Positions 26,545-36,505 of a stretch of DNA of 64,000 nucleotides are shown in pieces. The notes beneath the pieces are model-generated. The model saw only the letters and a program-made list of their open reading frames with translations, was not told the origin of the DNA and ran no database searches. Location: positions 498,813-562,812 of the forward strand of contig CP157796.1 in assembly GCA_040112665.1 (NCBI GenBank), written 5' to 3'. The translations under genes were made by a program, and so were the position numbers. The DNA comes from Oceanicaulis sp. Its GTDB lineage: Bacteria; Pseudomonadota; Alphaproteobacteria; Caulobacterales; Maricaulaceae. Positions within the stretch are counted from its first letter, which is position 1; each line of letters opens with the position of its first letter.

Positions 26545-26580
26545 AGGCCCCGGAGCGCTGCGCTCCGGGGCCTTTTTCTT
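26545..26580 (+). terminator. Intrinsic terminator of the S9 peptidase gene
   Basis: A 13-bp stem (AGGCCCCGGAGCG / CGCTCCGGGGCCT) with a 3-base loop is followed by TTTTTCTT, 25 bases after the peptidase stop. Confidence 0.93.
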
Positions 26581-26805
26581 GCCGGGGCGGAGCGGCCGAG
26601 CTGCAGCAAAACCGCCCCTCACCAAAAGAATTTCAGCTCACAACACTGCGCCTGATTTCCTGCCCTCACGCGAAAATTTGCAGCCTTTGCTGGGCTTTAG
26701 CGCCCGCTTCGGCGCGCCGAAACCGGCGGCGGCGCACGGTGTTGAGGATCCAGACGCGCCGATGAGCGGCGTGTCGGACGAAAAGCAAGACAGGGAGAAA
26801 CGCCC

Positions 26806-27081
26806 ATGGCTCGCAATGACGGCCAGTTCAAGCCGAACGATCCGGAAACCCGGAAGACCGCAGCGAAGGGCGGCGAAGCGTCCAGCGGCTCCTTCGAACA
26901 GGGCAGCCAGCGCGCCCGCGAGGCCGGCCGTGAAGGCGGTCAGGCAAGCTCCGGCTCGTTCACCCAGGGCGATGCCCGCGCCCGCGAAGCCGGAAAGAAG
27001 GGCGGCGAGGCCAGCTCGGGCTCCTTCTCTGAAGGTTCCGAGCGCGCCCGCGAAGCCGGCCGCAAGGGCGGCAGCCGGTAA
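26806..27081 (+). CDS. KGG-repeat stress-type protein 1
   Basis: 91 aa, basic and hydrophilic, low in hydrophobic residues. It consists of a ~22-residue unit (KGG/EGG-x-ASSGSF-x2-G-x3-AREAG) repeated about three and a half times, the hallmark of the KGG stress-induced protein family (GsiB/YciG-like). Such proteins accumulate under desiccation, salt or starvation and are thought disordered. Start follows GGGAG. It is paired with a similar gene 78 bases downstream. The 225 bases between the preceding terminator and this gene show no other gene or clear promoter. Confidence 0.85.
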   Translation: MARNDGQFKPNDPETRKTAAKGGEASSGSFEQGSQRAREAGREGGQASSGSFTQGDARAREAGKKGGEASSGSFSEGSERAREAGRKGGSR

Positions 27082-27097
27082 AGCTGCTGCAATCCCC

Positions 27098-27125
27098 CGC
27101 CCCGCCCCAGAACCGGGGCGGGGCG
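27098..27125 (+). other. Intercistronic hairpin between the KGG genes
   Basis: An 11-bp GC stem (CGCCCCGCCCC / GGGGCGGGGCG) with a 6-base loop lies between the two KGG genes. No T-run follows, so partial termination or stabilisation of the upstream mRNA is more likely than full termination. Confidence 0.5.
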
Positions 27126-27159
27126 ACGGGGGTTAAAGCCTCAGACCGAGGAGGCTTAC

Positions 27160-27405
27160 ATGGCAGATCAAGGCCGAACCGATAACGCCGGCCGATTCAC
27201 CCCCGGCGCCGAACGCGCACGCGAAGCGGGCCGCAAGGGCGGCCTGAAATCGTCCGGACGCTTCAAGCCCGGCGCAGCCGCAGCCAGCGCGGCGGGCCGC
27301 AAGGGCGGACTGAAATCACCAGGCAAGTTCACAGCCGGATCGGACCGCGCCCGCGAAGCCGGCCGCAAGGGCGGCATGGCGCGGCGCAAGAAGTCCGACA
27401 GCTAG
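27160..27405 (+). CDS. KGG-repeat stress-type protein 2
   Basis: 81 aa, basic. Three units of about 22 residues each show GRF-x2-G-x4-AREAGRKGGLKSSG or close variants, then a basic tail MARRKKSDS. It is related to the upstream KGG protein but has KSSGRFKPG in place of ASSGSFxxG, so the two have diverged. Start follows GAGGAGG. Basic composition suggests nucleic-acid or membrane-surface contact; this is inference. Its stop lies in a CTAG shared with the convergent membrane-protein gene. Confidence 0.8.
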   Translation: MADQGRTDNAGRFTPGAERAREAGRKGGLKSSGRFKPGAAAASAAGRKGGLKSPGKFTAGSDRAREAGRKGGMARRKKSDS

Positions 27406-28730
27406 AGACCGCCGCCGACGCGGTTCTTCCAGTAGCCGACGTCTTCGGCGTACTTGCCGACGATCTCGCTCATCACCGCGTCCAGGCGCAGGGTGTGGAA
27501 GCTGATCCATTCGCCCTGGTCGATCTCTTCGAGCGCCTTCATGGCGTTGATGAGGAAGAAGGCGTATAGCGCCACCACCAGCACGAACAAGACCGCGAAC
27601 ACCCAGCCCAGCGCCAGGATCGTCTCGAACGGCGCGCGGGCGGTGAACACCCCGAGCGCCAGCAAGAGCACGGCGAGCGCGACCAGGAACCCGCTCGGCA
27701 CGAAGACGAGGTAGTAGTGCGAGTTGCGCCGGATCTGGAAGGCGGTGTTGCGCACATAGGTCTCGATGAAAAAGACCCGCAGCGCGATCCAGCTGATGTT
27801 CAGCATCCACAGCTGGGCCTCTTCGGCGAGATGCTTGGAATCGCGCTCCTGACCCACCGTCAGGGACTTCGCCTTGCCCACCGCGGTGCGGTAATGATCG
27901 TTCACCCGGGCGAGATAGCGGGTGAGGAAGTTCGCCATCTCCCGCGCGGTGTTGCGCTGATAGGGCGAGTATTCCGCATAATAGAGCGCCCACATCGCCA
28001 TCGCGGCGAGCAGGCAGCTGCCCGCCCCGACGACGAGCGAGGTGAGCTGGGCGGAGCTGACCAGCGCGTCGTCGCTGAGCCCCGCGAACAGGCCGAGGCT
28101 CTGAATCAGGCCGGTGTCGTTGGCCAGGATGTTCACCAAAAGCACCGCGCCGAGGATCAGCGAGAACCAGACCGCAAGCTTGCGGACGTTTGCGTTCATC
28201 AGCTTGCGGCTCTCATTCAGCAGATAGAGCACGCCTGAATCGCTCTCGTGAAACTGCCGGGCGATGACCGCGCCCTCGACATCCTCGAACAGGGCGCGCG
28301 GATCGGCCTCGATCGGCACCCGCCCGCCCAGGAAGCCCTGCGCCAGCTTGCTGTAGCGCTCGGCCGTCTCGCGGTTGAGCTCTTCGGGCATTCGCATGAA
28401 GCCCACGCGCACCATCAGCCATTTGAAGAACACGCCCTGGCGCTGAAGAAAGCTTTCCTCGTGCGCGAAGTCGTCGCCCAGCGCGGCGTCTGTGAGCGTC
28501 TTGTGCCCGGACACCGCCGCAGACGCAGCCGCGCCCGCCGCCGGCCCGCCGCGCTCTCCCCGGCCGACAAGGCGCAGCAGCGGCCGGAACGGCCAGGCGA
28601 AGGTCCTGAGCGCGCCGGCGAAAAGCTGCCACACCCAGCGCCGCAAGAGATACGCCGCGAGCGCCAGCGCCAGGCCGAGCACCAGCCCGGCTGCGAACAG
28701 CTCGATCTCGGTCGCGATCGTCATGTCCAT
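27402..28730 (-). CDS. Multi-pass membrane protein of unknown function
   Basis: 442 aa, family not recognised. An N-terminal span (about 8-30) is followed by a cytoplasmic-looking stretch to about 175. A span pair follows at about 183-205 and 228-252, then a soluble segment with NTAREMANFLTRYLARVNDHYRTAVGKAKSL, and a last pair at about 347-370 and 372-397. A short tail has EEIDQGEWISFHTLRLDAVMSEIVGKY. Conserved-looking charged motifs (ERYSKLAQGFLGG, ARQFHESDSGVLYLLNESRKL) suggest a real structured protein. It is convergent with the KGG pair and precedes eipA. Confidence 0.7.
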   Translation of the reverse strand: MDMTIATEIELFAAGLVLGLALALAAYLLRRWVWQLFAGALRTFAWPFRPLLRLVGRGERGGPAAGAAASAAVSGHKTLTDAALGDDFAHEESFLQRQGVFFKWLMVRVGFMRMPEELNRETAERYSKLAQGFLGGRVPIEADPRALFEDVEGAVIARQFHESDSGVLYLLNESRKLMNANVRKLAVWFSLILGAVLLVNILANDTGLIQSLGLFAGLSDDALVSSAQLTSLVVGAGSCLLAAMAMWALYYAEYSPYQRNTAREMANFLTRYLARVNDHYRTAVGKAKSLTVGQERDSKHLAEEAQLWMLNISWIALRVFFIETYVRNTAFQIRRNSHYYLVFVPSGFLVALAVLLLALGVFTARAPFETILALGWVFAVLFVLVVALYAFFLINAMKALEEIDQGEWISFHTLRLDAVMSEIVGKYAEDVGYWKNRVGGGL

Positions 28731-28828
28731 GGCCCCGCCTCCGCTCGCCTCTCATGCGCCCCCTCAGGCATGAGACCAGCTTAATGGGCGGGGCGCACGA
28801 AAGCGAGGAAAAGCGGACCGGATCCGCC

Positions 28829-29431
28829 TCAGAACGGGATCCAGTTGCGCTGGCGCGAATAGCTGAGATAGCCCACGTTCGCCCCGGCGCGCAGGCCGAC
28901 GCCCGAGCGGATCGGCGCGAGCGTGATCTCGTCGGCGCGCTGATAGTTCACGCCCAGCCCGGCGACGAAATAGGCCGTGCCTTCCACGCCCGGAAAGCGC
29001 TGATACAGCCGGTCGGTGTCGCGCAACTCGTAGACCAAGGTGAAGACCCGGCTGGCGTTGCCGCCCGCGTCGAAGCCCACCGAAGGCCCCTGCCAGTACA
29101 CCTTCTGACGCTCGCCCGAGCCCTTGAGCGTGAGATAACCCTCGCCGTAACGCAGGCCGACGCCCGCCGCGGCGGACACTTCCTCGCCGGCGATATAGCC
29201 CACGGGCCGGCCGAGATCTGAGAACACCCGCTCCAGCGCGCTGGCCGCAGCCTCGGCGGTGACCCCGAAGAAGTCGGCGGCCGCCTCCACCATCTCGTCG
29301 CGCGAATAGGTGTCGATCGGCTCCTGATAGCTGCTGGGCTGGCCGTATTCGGGCGGCGGCGCGGAATTGGTCGTACACGCGGCGAGCGTCAGAAGGGCGG
29401 CGGGCGCTAGAAGACGGGCGAGAAAGCGCAT
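28829..29431 (-). CDS. eipA: EipA-like envelope lipoprotein (DUF1134)
   Basis: 200 aa. A lipobox LTLAAC gives Cys19, although EipA of relatives is described as a periplasmic protein. The DUF1134 domain is clear: VEAAADFFGVTAEAAASALERVFSDLGRPVGYIAGEE, YWQGPSVGFDAGGNASRVFTLVYEL, LYQRFPGVEGTAYFVAGLGVNYQRAD and LAPIRSGVGLRAGANVGYL. EipA maintains cell-envelope integrity in Brucella and Caulobacter. Start follows GGAG by seven bases. No partner gene is evident beyond the unknown membrane protein 98 bases downstream. Confidence 0.85.
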   Translation of the reverse strand: MRFLARLLAPAALLTLAACTTNSAPPPEYGQPSSYQEPIDTYSRDEMVEAAADFFGVTAEAAASALERVFSDLGRPVGYIAGEEVSAAAGVGLRYGEGYLTLKGSGERQKVYWQGPSVGFDAGGNASRVFTLVYELRDTDRLYQRFPGVEGTAYFVAGLGVNYQRADEITLAPIRSGVGLRAGANVGYLSYSRQRNWIPF

Positions 29432-29594
29432 GGGGGAACTCCGCTTCGAACAGGCGTTACGGGCAGGCTGACCCTGCTTTGCGGCAGATGTCGGGCGCTT
29501 TGATTAACGCGGCGTGTGCGCGGGCGCTCCGCCCCTGCGTCCGCCCCGCCGATCGCGCTTGGCGCAAGGGCGTCTCGATGCTACCTCCCGCGCC

Positions 29595-31403
29595 ATGAGC
29601 ACAGATCCGTCCCGCATCCGCAATTTCTCCATCGTCGCGCATATCGACCACGGCAAGTCCACGCTCGCCGACCGGCTGATCCAGGTCACCGGCGGGCTGA
29701 CGGACCGTGAGATGAAGGAGCAGGTGCTCGACAACATGGAGCTCGAGCGCGAGCGGGGCATCACCATCAAGGCCCAGACCGTCCGGCTGAACTACACGGC
29801 CAAGGACGGTCAGGACTATGTGCTGAACCTGATCGACACGCCCGGCCACGTGGACTTCGCATACGAGGTCTCCCGCTCGCTCTACGCCTGCGAGGGCGCG
29901 CTTCTGGTGGTCGACGCCGCGCAAGGCGTGGAGGCCCAGACGCTGGCGAACGTCTATCAGGCGATCGACGTCGATCTCGAGATCGTGCCGGTCCTGAACA
30001 AGATCGACCTGCCCGCCGCCGAGCCCGACCGGGTGAAGACCCAGATCGAGGACGTGATCGGCATCGACGCGTCCGAGGCGGTGGAGATCTCCGCCAAGAC
30101 CGGGCTGGGCGTGCCCGACGTGCTCGAAGCGATCGTCACCCGCCTGCCCGCGCCGAAATCCGGCGACCCGTCCGCGCCGCTGAAGGCGCTGCTCGTGGAC
30201 AGCTGGTACGACACCTATCTGGGGGTGATCTGCCTGGTGCGCATCATCGAGGGCACCCTCAAAAAAGGCATGCGCGTGCGCATGATGGGCACCGGCGCGA
30301 GCTATAACGTGGACGGGGTGGGCGTGTTCACGCCCGCCAAGCGCGACACCGACACGCTCGGCCCCGGCGAGATCGGCTTTCTGAACGCCTCGATCAAGCA
30401 GGTGCGCGACACCCGCGTGGGCGACACCATCACCGAGGAAAAGCGCCCCACCAAGGACATGCTGCCGGGCTTCAAGCCCGCCGTGCCGGTGGTGTTCTGC
30501 GGCCTGTTCCCGGTGGACGCGGCCGACTTCGAGGACCTGCGCGACGCGGTCGAGCGGCTGGCGCTCAACGATGCGAGCTTCAGCTTCGAGATGGAGACCT
30601 CCGCCGCGCTGGGCTTCGGCTTCCGCTGCGGCTTTCTCGGGCTTCTGCACCTCGAAGTCATCCGCGAGCGGCTCGAGCGCGAGTACGATGTCGACCTCAT
30701 CACCACCGCCCCGTCTGTGGTCTACGAGATGACGCTGACCGACGGCTCCAGGCTCGATCTGCACAACCCCGCCGACATGCCCGATCCGGTGAAGATCGAA
30801 GCCATTTCAGAGCCCTGGATCAAGGCGACCATCCTTGTGCCCGACGAGTTTCTGGGCGGGGTGCTGAAGCTGTGCGAGGACCGCCGCGGCATCCAGAAAG
30901 AGCTGACCTATGCGGGCAGCCGCGCCATGCTGGTCTACGAACTGCCGCTGAACGAGGTGGTGTTCGACTTCTACGACCGGCTGAAAAGCGTGACCAAGGG
31001 CTACGCCAGCTTCGACTACCAGTTCATCGAGCATCGCGAGGGCGATCTGGTGAAGATGTCCATCCTGGTCAACGAGGAGCCGGTGGACGCGCTGTCCATG
31101 ATCGTGCACCGCAGCCGCGCGGAGATGCGCGGCCGTGGCATGTGCGAGCGGCTGAAGGACCTCATCCCGCGGCACATGTTCAAGATCCCGATCCAGGCCG
31201 CCATCGGCGGCCGCGTCATCGCCCGCGAAACCCTCGCCGCCCTGCGCAAGGACGTCACCGCCAAATGCTATGGCGGCGACGCCACCCGCAAACGCAAGCT
31301 TCTGGACAAGCAGAAGGCGGGCAAGAAGAAGATGCGCCAGTACGGCAACGTCGAAATCCCGCAGGAAGCCTTCATCGCGGCGTTGAAGATGGATCAGGAT
31401 TAG
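29595..31403 (+). CDS. lepA: Elongation factor 4 (LepA)
   Basis: 602 aa translational GTPase that can back-translocate ribosomes and assists translation or 30S assembly under stress. G1 [15 protein letters not shown]2 [12 protein letters not shown]3 DTPGHVDF, G4 VLNKIDLP and G5 SAKTG are present. Domain II, the EF-G-like domains III and V, and the LepA-specific C-terminal domain ([44 protein letters not shown]) follow. Start at the ATG giving (M)[17 protein letters not shown], family length; no ribosome site is obvious, so it may be leaderless or weakly initiated. Confidence 0.97.
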   Translation: MSTDPSRIRNFSIVAHIDHGKSTLADRLIQVTGGLTDREMKEQVLDNMELERERGITIKAQTVRLNYTAKDGQDYVLNLIDTPGHVDFAYEVSRSLYACEGALLVVDAAQGVEAQTLANVYQAIDVDLEIVPVLNKIDLPAAEPDRVKTQIEDVIGIDASEAVEISAKTGLGVPDVLEAIVTRLPAPKSGDPSAPLKALLVDSWYDTYLGVICLVRIIEGTLKKGMRVRMMGTGASYNVDGVGVFTPAKRDTDTLGPGEIGFLNASIKQVRDTRVGDTITEEKRPTKDMLPGFKPAVPVVFCGLFPVDAADFEDLRDAVERLALNDASFSFEMETSAALGFGFRCGFLGLLHLEVIRERLEREYDVDLITTAPSVVYEMTLTDGSRLDLHNPADMPDPVKIEAISEPWIKATILVPDEFLGGVLKLCEDRRGIQKELTYAGSRAMLVYELPLNEVVFDFYDRLKSVTKGYASFDYQFIEHREGDLVKMSILVNEEPVDALSMIVHRSRAEMRGRGMCERLKDLIPRHMFKIPIQAAIGGRVIARETLAALRKDVTAKCYGGDATRKRKLLDKQKAGKKKMRQYGNVEIPQEAFIAALKMDQD

Positions 31404-31603
31404 GCGCGGGCTGCCCGGTAGAGCGATACAGGATCGAGATCGTACTTTAGCGCAAAGCGTTCGACATATTCGGTCGAGGACTCACCAGCGCGCCACGCCG
31501 CGACCAAGCTGTCCTCCTCGGTTCCGACGTCCTCCAAGTCGATCGCGTAGCGATCTTTCAGGATGGTATCGGTTTCGGCGCGCCAGCGCACATAGTCGCT
31601 CAT
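31400..31603 (-). CDS. Small acidic protein downstream of the HNH endonuclease gene
   Basis: 67 aa, not recognised. Acidic and helical-looking, with [21 protein letters not shown], then [26 protein letters not shown]. The gene starts three bases after the endonuclease stop, with its AAGGG ribosome site inside the endonuclease 3' end, so the two are translated together. The region is visibly less GC-rich than its neighbours. It may be an accessory or regulatory partner of the nuclease, by position only. Its stop overlaps the lepA stop (TTAG). Confidence 0.6.
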   Translation of the reverse strand: MSDYVRWRAETDTILKDRYAIDLEDVGTEEDSLVAAWRAGESSTEYVERFALKYDLDPVSLYRAARA

Positions 31604-31606
31604 CGG

Positions 31607-32491
31607 TCACCCTTTGAAGCAGTTCTCTCGGTGCCACCGGAGGAATGCGCGGCTCGGCTGGTCTCGCGCCGCCTCGGGCACGTGAACATATCCGCTCGGA
31701 TCGAAAAGGCGTTCAACGCCTTCTGGCAAAAGCGGCTTCGCCGTTAAAAGCCGAAAGTCGTCGTCAATGCTGAGCAGGCCGCGATCGAACATCCAATGGA
31801 CGGTGCGCGATAGAGCCACCCCGTTTCGAACCGAATCGGGACCTTTCTCCGCCACAGGCTTGATATGGGCCGCTTCCATTTCGGCGCGCCCGCCACCATT
31901 AATTATCTTCAATCCGGTGACTGCGCAGCGCGAGTCGTAAGCGCTGCGGACTTGGGTCGCGAAAACGCGGTCACGGAAGGGACGTTGGGAGATTTGCTCG
32001 AATATCGGGCGCTCGAAATCCAGCTGCCCTTCCTGAACGCCCCATGCAGACTGATCTGCTGCGGCGTCGTTCGCCAGACCGAGAGCCGGCGCGTACCCCG
32101 CCTTGAGGATGAGATCGAATTCTTGCTCTGGGATCCGGCGGATCGACCACCCCATCGCGCCACGGCTCGGTTGGCCATCCCCCCGGTCGAGCTTTGACTC
32201 CCAATAGCCGCCGTCAGCTCGCTCGAAGAAGACCGGCTCTGGGAACGGCAGGAACTGATCAATGCGAGCGTAGAAGTGGTCCGGCTTTGTCGGATCGGGG
32301 TAAACTGAGCTGATCCGACCGGAGGCCCAGTAAACCAAACGGCCGTTGTTACGCCGCGGTTCGTAGAAGAGGCACCCATCGCCGACCGCCTCCTCCGCAG
32401 CGCGAAGATATTGCTTCGGGAAGTGATAAAGCTCGCCCGGTACGTCGTCGTAACCGCTCTCGGCGCGTTGGGTTAGGACAACCTTTGACAC
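31607..32491 (-). CDS. HNH endonuclease with EVE-like N-terminal domain
   Basis: 294 aa. The N-terminal part (about 15-140) reads ELYHFPKQYLRAAEEAVGDGCLFYEPRR, VYWASGRISSVYPDPTKPDHFYARIDQFLPFPEPV; the GD..FYEP and DHFYARID...PV pattern resembles EVE/PUA-fold readers of modified bases. The C-terminal domain is HNH_2-like: CAVTGLKIINGGGRAEMEAAHI, then NGVALSRTVHWMFDRGLLSIDDD, giving the H-N-H ligands. EVE-HNH proteins include modification-dependent restriction enzymes. GTG start with GGAAGG six bases upstream. Local codons such as ATA ATT AAT GGT differ from neighbours, a sign of transfer. Restriction activity is inference. Confidence 0.75.
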   Translation of the reverse strand: MSKVVLTQRAESGYDDVPGELYHFPKQYLRAAEEAVGDGCLFYEPRRNNGRLVYWASGRISSVYPDPTKPDHFYARIDQFLPFPEPVFFERADGGYWESKLDRGDGQPSRGAMGWSIRRIPEQEFDLILKAGYAPALGLANDAAADQSAWGVQEGQLDFERPIFEQISQRPFRDRVFATQVRSAYDSRCAVTGLKIINGGGRAEMEAAHIKPVAEKGPDSVRNGVALSRTVHWMFDRGLLSIDDDFRLLTAKPLLPEGVERLFDPSGYVHVPEAARDQPSRAFLRWHRENCFKG

Positions 32492-32583
32492 GAGTAGCCT
32501 TCCGACAGGTCAAGTTGCTCCCTATCCAGGCAAATTTCCTCTGCGGGGTCTAGTCAAAACACGCGCCCCCGAACCCCAAAACG

Positions 32584-32619
32584 AAAAACGCCGCCGCGAG
32601 TTTTCGCGGCGGCGTTTTC
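32584..32619 (-). terminator. Intrinsic terminator of the acidic lipoprotein gene
   Basis: On the minus strand AACGCCGCCGCGA and TCGCGGCGGCGTT form a 13-bp stem with a short A-rich loop, followed by TTTTTCG. It is 36 bases after the stop of the 32655-32999 gene and shields the HNH island from read-through. Confidence 0.88.
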
Positions 32620-32654
32620 TGGTTCAGCGCGCCGTTGAGGCGCGCTGGGTGCGG

Positions 32655-32999
32655 TTAGCCGTCCTGGCCGGGCTCCGCGGTCGGCTCTTCGGCGGGCTCT
32701 TCGCCATCGGGAGCGCCGGGCTCGAGCGGGTCGGCGACCGGGTCGGGCATGGTCTCTTCGGTTTCGGCGTCCAGGCCGGGTTCTTCGGCGATCTGGGCGT
32801 CCTGCGGGGCGGTGTCGCCTTCGCCGTCGACGACGGCTTCAGGGGTTTCGCCTTCGACCGGTGTGGTCGCGCCGTCGAGCGTGGTGTCTTCGGCGGGGAC
32901 GGAGTCCGGGGCGGCGGGGGTCTCGCCGGCGCCGGTGTCGCAGGCGGCGAGGGTCAGGGCGGAGGCCGCAGCGAGCAGCGCGGCGAGGCGGGCGGTCAT
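32655..32999 (-). CDS. Small acidic Pro/Glu/Asp-rich lipoprotein
   Basis: 114 aa. Lipobox LTLAAC with Cys20; residues after it are almost entirely Ala, Pro, Glu, Asp, Gly and Thr, with no predicted fold (DTGAGETPAAPDSVPAEDTT, EEPAEEPTAEPGQDG at the end). The composition suggests a disordered, negatively charged envelope protein. Start at 32999 places the signal peptide at the N-terminus; a longer reading from 33077 adds an unlikely Arg-rich leader. No family recognised. Confidence 0.65.
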   Translation of the reverse strand: MTARLAALLAAASALTLAACDTGAGETPAAPDSVPAEDTTLDGATTPVEGETPEAVVDGEGDTAPQDAQIAEEPGLDAETEETMPDPVADPLEPGAPDGEEPAEEPTAEPGQDG

Positions 33000-33120
33000 G
33001 ATCTCAGGGCTCCATCGAGCAGACGGTCCACAAGCGGACCGGCCCGCCGATGTGCGCTCACGCAATCGTGAAATCAAGCGGGTCCGTTAAATTCTTTTAG
33101 GTGCGGGCCTCGCGCCGGGC

Positions 33121-33687
33121 TCAGCCGCCGTGATCCATGCCCTCATGGGCGTCGCCGGACATCGCCCCGGCCGCCGGCGCGGCGTCGGCGAAGGGCAGCG
33201 CGGCCTGGATCGAGCGGCCGTCGTCGAAGGTGAAGGTGAGCGCGAGCTCGCCGTCTGCGGCCGCTTCGGGCGTCAGGCCGAAGATCATCAGATGGTCTCC
33301 ACCCGTGGCGAGTTCGAGCGCGCCGTTCGCGGGCACGTCCATGCCCTCGACCTGGCGCATGCGCATCACGTCGCCCTCCATCGCCATGGTGTGCATCTCT
33401 ACGCGCTCGGCTTCAGCGCTCTCGACGTAGGACAGCCGCGCCGGCCCGCCGGTGATCGTGACGAAGCCTGCAGTGACCTGACGACCGCCCGGCGGGTTGC
33501 GCACCCAGCCGGAGGTGACTGCGAGCTCGGCCTGCACGGCCTCTGCCGGTTCGGAGATGTCGACCGCGTCGCCGGGGGTGGCGCCGTCTTCTTCCATCTC
33601 GCTGGTCAGCGAGCCGGGCTCCTCGCGCTCGGAACAGGCGGCCAGAGCGAGGATCGAGCAGGCGGCGAACAGGGCGGGACGGATCAT
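33121..33687 (-). CDS. Copper chaperone PCu(A)C lipoprotein
   Basis: 188 aa. Lipobox ALAAC with Cys18. The PCu(A)C domain shows the metal-binding pattern H-x-M...M...H-x-M in RVEMHTMAMEGDVMRMRQVEGM and GGDHLMIFGL. It hands Cu(I) to the CuA site of cytochrome oxidase in the periplasm. An acidic segment (about 20-50) precedes the domain and a short HEGMDHGG tail adds potential ligands. Start after GGAG by six bases; upstream in-frame codons give an Arg-rich leader. No oxidase genes are adjacent. Confidence 0.88.
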   Translation of the reverse strand: MIRPALFAACSILALAACSEREEPGSLTSEMEEDGATPGDAVDISEPAEAVQAELAVTSGWVRNPPGGRQVTAGFVTITGGPARLSYVESAEAERVEMHTMAMEGDVMRMRQVEGMDVPANGALELATGGDHLMIFGLTPEAAADGELALTFTFDDGRSIQAALPFADAAPAAGAMSGDAHEGMDHGG

Positions 33688-33794
33688 GGCGGTCTCCAGG
33701 ATGCGGACGGTGGCGAACGCGTATCTGACAGGGATGTTGCGCGACCGAGCCGGGCTTTCAAGCAAAACCCGCCCGGACGCGGGGCGGCGGCGGG

Positions 33795-34829
<1,035 letters not shown>

Positions 34830-34900
34830 CGCGTTCAGCTCGCATTCGTCATGAAAGGAGCCTGTCGTTTAGCGGCGCAGCGAAGTCGGCTCAAGCGATC

Positions 34901-36502
34901 TCAGGCGCCGGGATCGTCTTCGATCTTGCTCTGCGGCACGGCGCGGGGGCGCATCGCCTCGCCGATCTCGCGCGGCTTGACCGCGCCGGTGAGAACGCAG
35001 GCGCCGGCATAGACGATCGCGCCGGCGCCGGAGACGGCGAACAACCCGATCACCGCCGCCCAGCCGGCGCCGGTCACCCCGGCGACGGGCGCGATCCAGA
35101 TTTCGCTATAGCGCACCATCAACCACACCACGGCGCCCATCAGCGCACAGGCCAGAACGATGCGCGGCAGCGACGTCGCGAGCCGGCGGTCTATAGGAAG
35201 AAGGCCTCGGCGGCGCAGGGTGAAGGCCAGAAGCCCGGCGTTGGTCCAGCCCGCCGCGCTGGTCGCGACTGCAAGGCCGACAAAGCCCAGCGGGCCGAAG
35301 AACAGGCCGACCGCCAGAACGAAGTTCACCGCCACCCCGATCAGGGAGAACATCATCGGCGTCCTCGTGTCTTCGCGCGCAAAGAAGCCCGGCTGCAGCA
35401 CCTTGATGAGGACGAAGGCGGGCAGGCCCGCGGCGAACACGGCCAGGGCCAGCGCGGTCATCTCGGTGTCCGCGGCGGTGAAGTTCAGCCGCTCGTAAAG
35501 CCCGCGCACCAGAAACTCGGGGATGACCAGGAAGGCGGCGGCGGCTGGCAGGGTCAGCGCCATGGACAGCTCGATCGCCCGGTTCATCGTGAAATGGCCG
35601 CCCTGCTCGTCTCCGGCGCGCACCCGCCGGGCGAGATTGGGCAGAAGCGCGACGCCCATGGCGATGCCGATCACGCCCAGGGGCAGCTGGTAGAGCCGCT
35701 CCGAATAATTGATCCAGCTGCGCGCGCCTTCTTCCAGAGTGGCGATGGAGCTGGTCACCAGCACGTTGATCTGGGTCACCCCGGCTGCGATCGCGCCGGG
35801 CACGCCGAGCGCGATCAGGCGCTTCACCCGCGGGGTGAGCCTGGGGATGCGGAAGCCGATCTTCAGACCGCGCGCCCGGGCGGCGACATATAAAAGCGCC
35901 GCCTGCATCACGCCTGACACCGTCACCCCGATCGACAGCCACACCGCCAGCCGCTCGCCCTCGGCGAAGTCGAGCGCCAGGATGGCGATCAGCACCAGAT
36001 TGAAGAGCACGGGCGCGAACGCGCTGGCGGCGAACCGGCCATGGGAGTTGAGCACGCCGGTGATCAGGGCGAGCACCGCCATGGTCAGAAGATACGGCAT
36101 GGTGATCTGCATCAGCAGGGCCGCGAAGGCGATGCCGCCCGGATCGTCGGCCATGCCGGGGAAGAACACATAGGCCAGCCACGGCGCGGCGATCTGAAAA
36201 CCGACCACGATCACCAGCGTGGCGGTGACCAGCATGGACAGCGCTTCTGTGGCGAAGCGGGCGGCCTCCTCGGCGTCCTTGCTTTCGAGTTCCTTGGCGT
36301 AGAGCGGCACGAAGGCGGCGTTGAACGCGCCCTCGGCCAGAACGCGGCGGAAGGTGTTGGGGATGGTCAGGGCCTGAAAGAAGGTGTCGGCCACCGGCCC
36401 TGCGCCGAGATAGGCGGCGGTCAGGATCTCCCGGGCGAAACCGGCGACGCGCGAGAGCAGCGTCATGCCGCTGACCACGCCGAGATTGCGAAGAAGCCTC
36501 AC
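34901..36502 (-). CDS. murJ: Lipid II flippase MurJ
   Basis: 533 aa polytopic MOP-superfamily protein, about 14 membrane spans. It begins LLRNLGVVSGMTLLSRVAGFAREIL and has FRRVLAEGAFNAAFVPLYAKE, the MurJ signature with the essential Arg residues. It moves lipid-linked peptidoglycan precursor across the inner membrane. GTG start three bases after the glnD stop. murJ follows glnD here as in many alphaproteobacteria, with trpS next. Confidence 0.95.
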   Translation of the reverse strand: MRLLRNLGVVSGMTLLSRVAGFAREILTAAYLGAGPVADTFFQALTIPNTFRRVLAEGAFNAAFVPLYAKELESKDAEEAARFATEALSMLVTATLVIVVGFQIAAPWLAYVFFPGMADDPGGIAFAALLMQITMPYLLTMAVLALITGVLNSHGRFAASAFAPVLFNLVLIAILALDFAEGERLAVWLSIGVTVSGVMQAALLYVAARARGLKIGFRIPRLTPRVKRLIALGVPGAIAAGVTQINVLVTSSIATLEEGARSWINYSERLYQLPLGVIGIAMGVALLPNLARRVRAGDEQGGHFTMNRAIELSMALTLPAAAAFLVIPEFLVRGLYERLNFTAADTEMTALALAVFAAGLPAFVLIKVLQPGFFAREDTRTPMMFSLIGVAVNFVLAVGLFFGPLGFVGLAVATSAAGWTNAGLLAFTLRRRGLLPIDRRLATSLPRIVLACALMGAVVWLMVRYSEIWIAPVAGVTGAGWAAVIGLFAVSGAGAIVYAGACVLTGAVKPREIGEAMRPRAVPQSKIEDDPGA

Positions 36503-36505
36503 GCC

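Noticed and set aside
24144..26609. Minus-strand extension of the dapF frame to 1102 codons
   Set aside because: Only the last 280 codons resemble DapF. The rest is antisense to the clearly real S9 peptidase gene.
26806..27405. Regular repeats considered as CRISPR-like
   Set aside because: They are coding repeats of about 66 bases (22 residues) inside two real genes, with no unique spacers and no cas genes.
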